NCBI GenBank assembly: GCA_946482045.1
Contig: CAMLPZ010000187.1
Span: 1-8,383, forward strand
Origin: an uncultured Asticcacaulis sp.
Lineage (GTDB): Bacteria > Pseudomonadota > Alphaproteobacteria > Caulobacterales > Caulobacteraceae
Length of the DNA: 8,383 bases
Direction: 5' to 3'
Under the pieces are notes generated by a model, which worked only from the letters and a program-made list of their open reading frames with translations, was not told where the DNA came from and searched no databases. Position numbers and translations under genes: made by a program. Shown piece after piece: positions 5,948-8,383 of this stretch (within the stretch, counting starts at the first letter, position 1; the number at the start of each line of letters is the position of its first letter).

Positions 5948-6443
5948 GGGCGTGACCTTGCTTGTCAGCCACTGGGGCGTAGGGGTCCGGCACGCCCAGT
6001 CCCGCCAGAATATCGCGTTCGAGCGCTTCCATGGTTTCGGCCTCGGCGTCGTTCATGTGATCGTAGCCCAATAGGTGCAGGGCGCCGTGGACGGCCAGAT
6101 GCATAACGTGATTTTTCAGCGGCTTGTTCTGCTCTTTCGCTTCGCGTACGCAGGTTTCATAGCCAAGCGCCATGTCGCCCAGATGCTCGAGCACGCCCTT
6201 GACGCGCATCGACTTGGGCGCGGGAAAGCTCAGGACATTCGTCGCCTTGTCCTTGTTGCGATACTCGGCATTGAGCTGTTTCATCTCGGCGTCATCGCAC
6301 AAAAGGACGACAATATCGGCCTGTTCCGTGAATTTCGCGGCCTTGAGCGCGGCGGTAATACCGGTTTCAACGATCTCGCTTACCTCCGGCAAGGTATCCA
6401 GCCAGCGGTCGTCCTCGATCTCGATATCTATAAGCGGCTCCAT
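5940..6443 (-). CDS. ybeY: Endoribonuclease/rRNA maturation factor YbeY
   Basis: YbeY is a zinc-dependent RNase linked to 16S rRNA 3'-end maturation and 70S ribosome quality control. The 167-residue protein is typical of alphaproteobacteria. The metal site HxxxHxxxxxH is intact: H119, H123 and H129 in HLAVHGALHLLGYDH. The conserved upstream block LNAEYRNKDKATNVLSFP (57-74) includes the arginine R62 of the active-site cleft, and HLGDMALGYE (87-96) is also present. The ATG at 6443 overlaps the phoH stop by one base (TGATG), indicating translational coupling; the 3' end overlaps corC. Nothing is unusual apart from a short His/Gly-containing C-terminal extension. Confidence 0.96.
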   Translation of the reverse strand: MEPLIDIEIEDDRWLDTLPEVSEIVETGITAALKAAKFTEQADIVVLLCDDAEMKQLNAEYRNKDKATNVLSFPAPKSMRVKGVLEHLGDMALGYETCVREAKEQNKPLKNHVMHLAVHGALHLLGYDHMNDAEAETMEALERDILAGLGVPDPYAPVADKQGHAHG

Positions 6444-7426
6444 CAGCCGGCGGCTCCGAAAGCATTCTTGTGTTCATTATCATAGGCGCGAACGATGCGC
6501 GCGACCAGTTCGTGGCGCACGATATCTTCAGCGCTCAGTTCAGCGACGCCGACGCCCTTCAGCGTACCCAGCAGGCCCATGGCGTGGGTCAGGCCAGAAT
6601 CGTTGCGATTGGGCAGGTCGATCTGCGACGGGTCGCCGGTGACGACCATCTTGGAACCTTCGCCGAGACGGGTCAGGATCATCTTCATCTGCATGCGCGT
6701 CGTATTCTGCGCTTCGTCGATGATGACATAGGCGTAGGACAGGGTGCGGCCACGCATATAGGCCAGCGGCGCGACCTCGATTTCCTTGGTCTCGCGCTTC
6801 TTGGCCAGGGTCTGGGCGCCCAGGATATCGTCAAGCGCACCCCAGATCGGCGTCAGATAGGGATCGATCTTCTCATTCAGGTCGCCGGGCAGGAAGCCAA
6901 GGCGCTCACCAGCTTCGACGGCCGGACGCGTGATGATCAGCTTGTCGACGCGGCCCTTCAGCAGCAGGGACACGCCATGCGCGACGGCCAGAAAGGTCTT
7001 GCCCGAGCCGGCCGGCCCCAACGCAAAGACCAGGTCCTTGTCAGCCAGTTCCTTGAGGTAGGCCGACTGACCGGCAGTCTTGGCCGCAATGGCGCCGCGG
7101 CGGCCCATGACCACCGTGCCACGCGAGTCGTTCTGGGGCGATGGTTGCGTGTCGCCTTCGCTTGGCAACGGCTGTTCGATCAGTTGGCGGACATCGACTT
7201 CGGTGATATCGACACCCTGGTCGTACAGTTCCGCCAGGGCGACGATGACCGACTTGGCCTTGAGCCGCGCGCGCGGGTCGCCCGATACGATCAGGCCGCC
7301 GCCGGGCATTTCGACCAGCACCTTGAAGGCGCCTTCAAGCATGGCAAGGTAGCGTTCGCTGGGTCCGACAATGGCCAGGACGCAGGCGTCGGACAGGGCG
7401 ATGAAATCTTCTTTGGTTATAGCCAT
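6443..7426 (-). CDS. phoH: PhoH-like ATPase (YbeZ type)
   Basis: A cytosolic P-loop ATPase of the PhoH/YbeZ family, thought to act on RNA together with YbeY. The 327-residue protein has an N-terminal region of about 100 residues with the GPSERYLAMLEGAF segment at 21-34, then the ATPase core: Walker A GPAGSGKT at 137-144, ITRPAVEAGERLGFLPGD (165-182), Walker B VIIDEAQN at 234-241, and TGDPSQIDLP at 263-272. All catalytic motifs are intact. I chose the ATG at 7426, which overlaps the miaB stop as TGATG; a TTG one codon earlier is possible and would add one residue. Its position immediately before ybeY is the classic pairing. The name comes from E. coli phoH; this copy corresponds to ybeZ, and phosphate control is not implied. 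Confidence 0.95.
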   Translation of the reverse strand: MAITKEDFIALSDACVLAIVGPSERYLAMLEGAFKVLVEMPGGGLIVSGDPRARLKAKSVIVALAELYDQGVDITEVDVRQLIEQPLPSEGDTQPSPQNDSRGTVVMGRRGAIAAKTAGQSAYLKELADKDLVFALGPAGSGKTFLAVAHGVSLLLKGRVDKLIITRPAVEAGERLGFLPGDLNEKIDPYLTPIWGALDDILGAQTLAKKRETKEIEVAPLAYMRGRTLSYAYVIIDEAQNTTRMQMKMILTRLGEGSKMVVTGDPSQIDLPNRNDSGLTHAMGLLGTLKGVGVAELSAEDIVRHELVARIVRAYDNEHKNAFGAAG

Positions 7427-8383
7427 CAAGCGATCACGGGCGTTTCAAGCGCGCCCTGAAGAGAGTTGTTGCCGAGCGCCACGATCTTTACCGGCACGAT
7501 CTGGCCCATGAGGTGGTCCGCGTCTTCGACATAGACCGATTGCAGATATGGGGAGCGTCCGATCGCCTGGCGACCGTAGCGACCCTTTTTTTCGAACAGG
7601 ATCGGCAGGGTCTGGCCGACCAGGTTTTCCTTGAAGGCCTGCTGCTGTTCGATGATCAGCGCGTTGAGACGTTGCAGGCGTTCGTCGGCCACATGCGCCT
7701 CGACCTGGTTCGGCATTGAGGCCGCCGGCGTGCCGGGACGCGGCGAGTACTTGAACGAAAACGCCGAGGCGTGTCCGACCTGACGAACCAGGTCGAGCGT
7801 GTCTTCGAAGTCCTTGTCGGTCTCGCCGGGGAAGCCGACGATAAAGTCGCCGGATAGCGCCAGGTCCGGGCGCGCGGCCTTGATGCGGGCGATCAGGTCG
7901 ATATAGGCCTGGCGGCCGTGCTTGCGGTTCATGGCGCGCAGGATCTTGTCCGAGCCTGACTGCACCGGCAGGTGCAGGTAGGGCATCAAGGCTTCCAGGT
8001 CGCGGTGGGCATTGATCAGGTCATCGCCCATGTCGTTGGGGTGCGACGTGGTGTAGCGCAGACGATCCAGGCCCGGGATTTCGGCCAGAGCGTACATCAG
8101 CCTGGCGAGCGTCGAGCCCGAACCGTTATAAGCATTGACGTTTTGACCCAGCAGGGTGATTTCGCGCACGCCTTTGGCCGCCAGGGCGCGGGCTTCGTCG
8201 AGAATCGACTCGACTGGACGCGACCATTCGGCGCCGCGCGTATAGGGCACGACGCAGAAGGTGCAGAACTTGTCGCAGCCTTCCTGGACGGTCAGGAAGG
8301 CCGTCGGGCCGGTGACTTCGCGGTCGGTTGTTAAAGCATCGAACTTGGCATCGGGGGCGAAATCGGCAGCGAGGCGTTCGCCC
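7426..8383 (-). CDS. miaB: tRNA-2-methylthio-N6-dimethylallyladenosine synthase MiaB, C-terminal part (cut by window edge)
   Basis: MiaB is a radical-SAM enzyme that adds a methylthio group to i6A37 of tRNAs reading UNN codons. About 318 residues are visible, and the 5' end lies beyond the window. Reading through the edge shows [19 protein letters not shown] with the radical-SAM CxxxCxxC motif, encoded at 8277-8254. Further signatures are [40 protein letters not shown] and [17 protein letters not shown], followed by [12 protein letters not shown] and a C-terminal TRAM domain ([20 protein letters not shown]...[15 protein letters not shown]). The N-terminal domain with the second iron-sulfur cluster is missing only because of the window edge. 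A GTG at 8250 sits inside the VVPYTRG motif and is not a start. It is the first visible gene of the miaB-phoH-ybeY-corC-lnt operon. Confidence 0.96.
   Translation of the reverse strand, partial: GERLAADFAPDAKFDALTTDREVTGPTAFLTVQEGCDKFCTFCVVPYTRGAEWSRPVESILDEARALAAKGVREITLLGQNVNAYNGSGSTLARLMYALAEIPGLDRLRYTTSHPNDMGDDLINAHRDLEALMPYLHLPVQSGSDKILRAMNRKHGRQAYIDLIARIKAARPDLALSGDFIVGFPGETDKDFEDTLDLVRQVGHASAFSFKYSPRPGTPAASMPNQVEAHVADERLQRLNALIIEQQQAFKENLVGQTLPILFEKKGRYGRQAIGRSPYLQSVYVEDADHLMGQIVPVKIVALGNNSLQGALETPVIA

Noticed and set aside
6470..7459. A 329-codon open frame on the plus strand opposite phoH
   Set aside because: It mirrors the PhoH reading frame exactly; the minus-strand protein has intact Walker motifs, and the plus-strand product has none.
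8248..8250. GTG as a possible start of a shorter miaB
   Set aside because: The frame continues upstream through the radical-SAM CxxxCxxC motif to the window edge, so this is an internal valine.

Overview
The window looks like a core-genome segment of an alphaproteobacterium, most likely from the Caulobacterales (Caulobacter/Asticcacaulis relatives). This rests on gene order, moderately high GC, protein character and a perfect CtrA-type TTAA-N7-TTAAC box. The genus is inference. Every gene found lies on the minus strand, so transcription runs from high to low coordinates, and the only open reading frames on the plus strand are shadows of these genes.

In transcription order, 8383-5066 holds the end of miaB, then phoH, ybeY and corC, with lnt following at 5073-3334. 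This is the widely conserved miaB-phoH-ybeY-corC-lnt cluster for tRNA modification, RNA metabolism/ribosome quality control and lipoprotein N-acylation. All four junctions overlap (1, 1, 8 and 8 bp), so the block is probably one translationally coupled operon. After an AT-rich 114-bp gap comes a Cro/CI-type helix-turn-helix regulator (3219-2800) with a TTG start next to an A8 tract. Then follow a 155-bp gap with a palindromic extragenic repeat, trmB (2644-1961), a 73-bp gap with the CtrA-type box, an orphan five-helix SdhC/FrdC-like cytochrome b protein (1887-1192), and rimP-nusA (1075 to the window edge).

Two features deserve most attention. First, many alphaproteobacteria have lnt - HTH regulator - metK - trmB - rimP - nusA, but metK (SAM synthetase) is absent here and a repeat sits in its place. 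Second, a good sigma70-type promoter begins directly after the cytochrome gene's stop codon and is followed within about 30 nt by a strong intrinsic terminator that lies upstream of the rimP start. The rimP-nusA leader therefore has the layout of an attenuator, which is notable because NusA itself modulates intrinsic termination. I see no phage, IS element, CRISPR array, tRNA or rRNA, and no wholly new multi-gene system.
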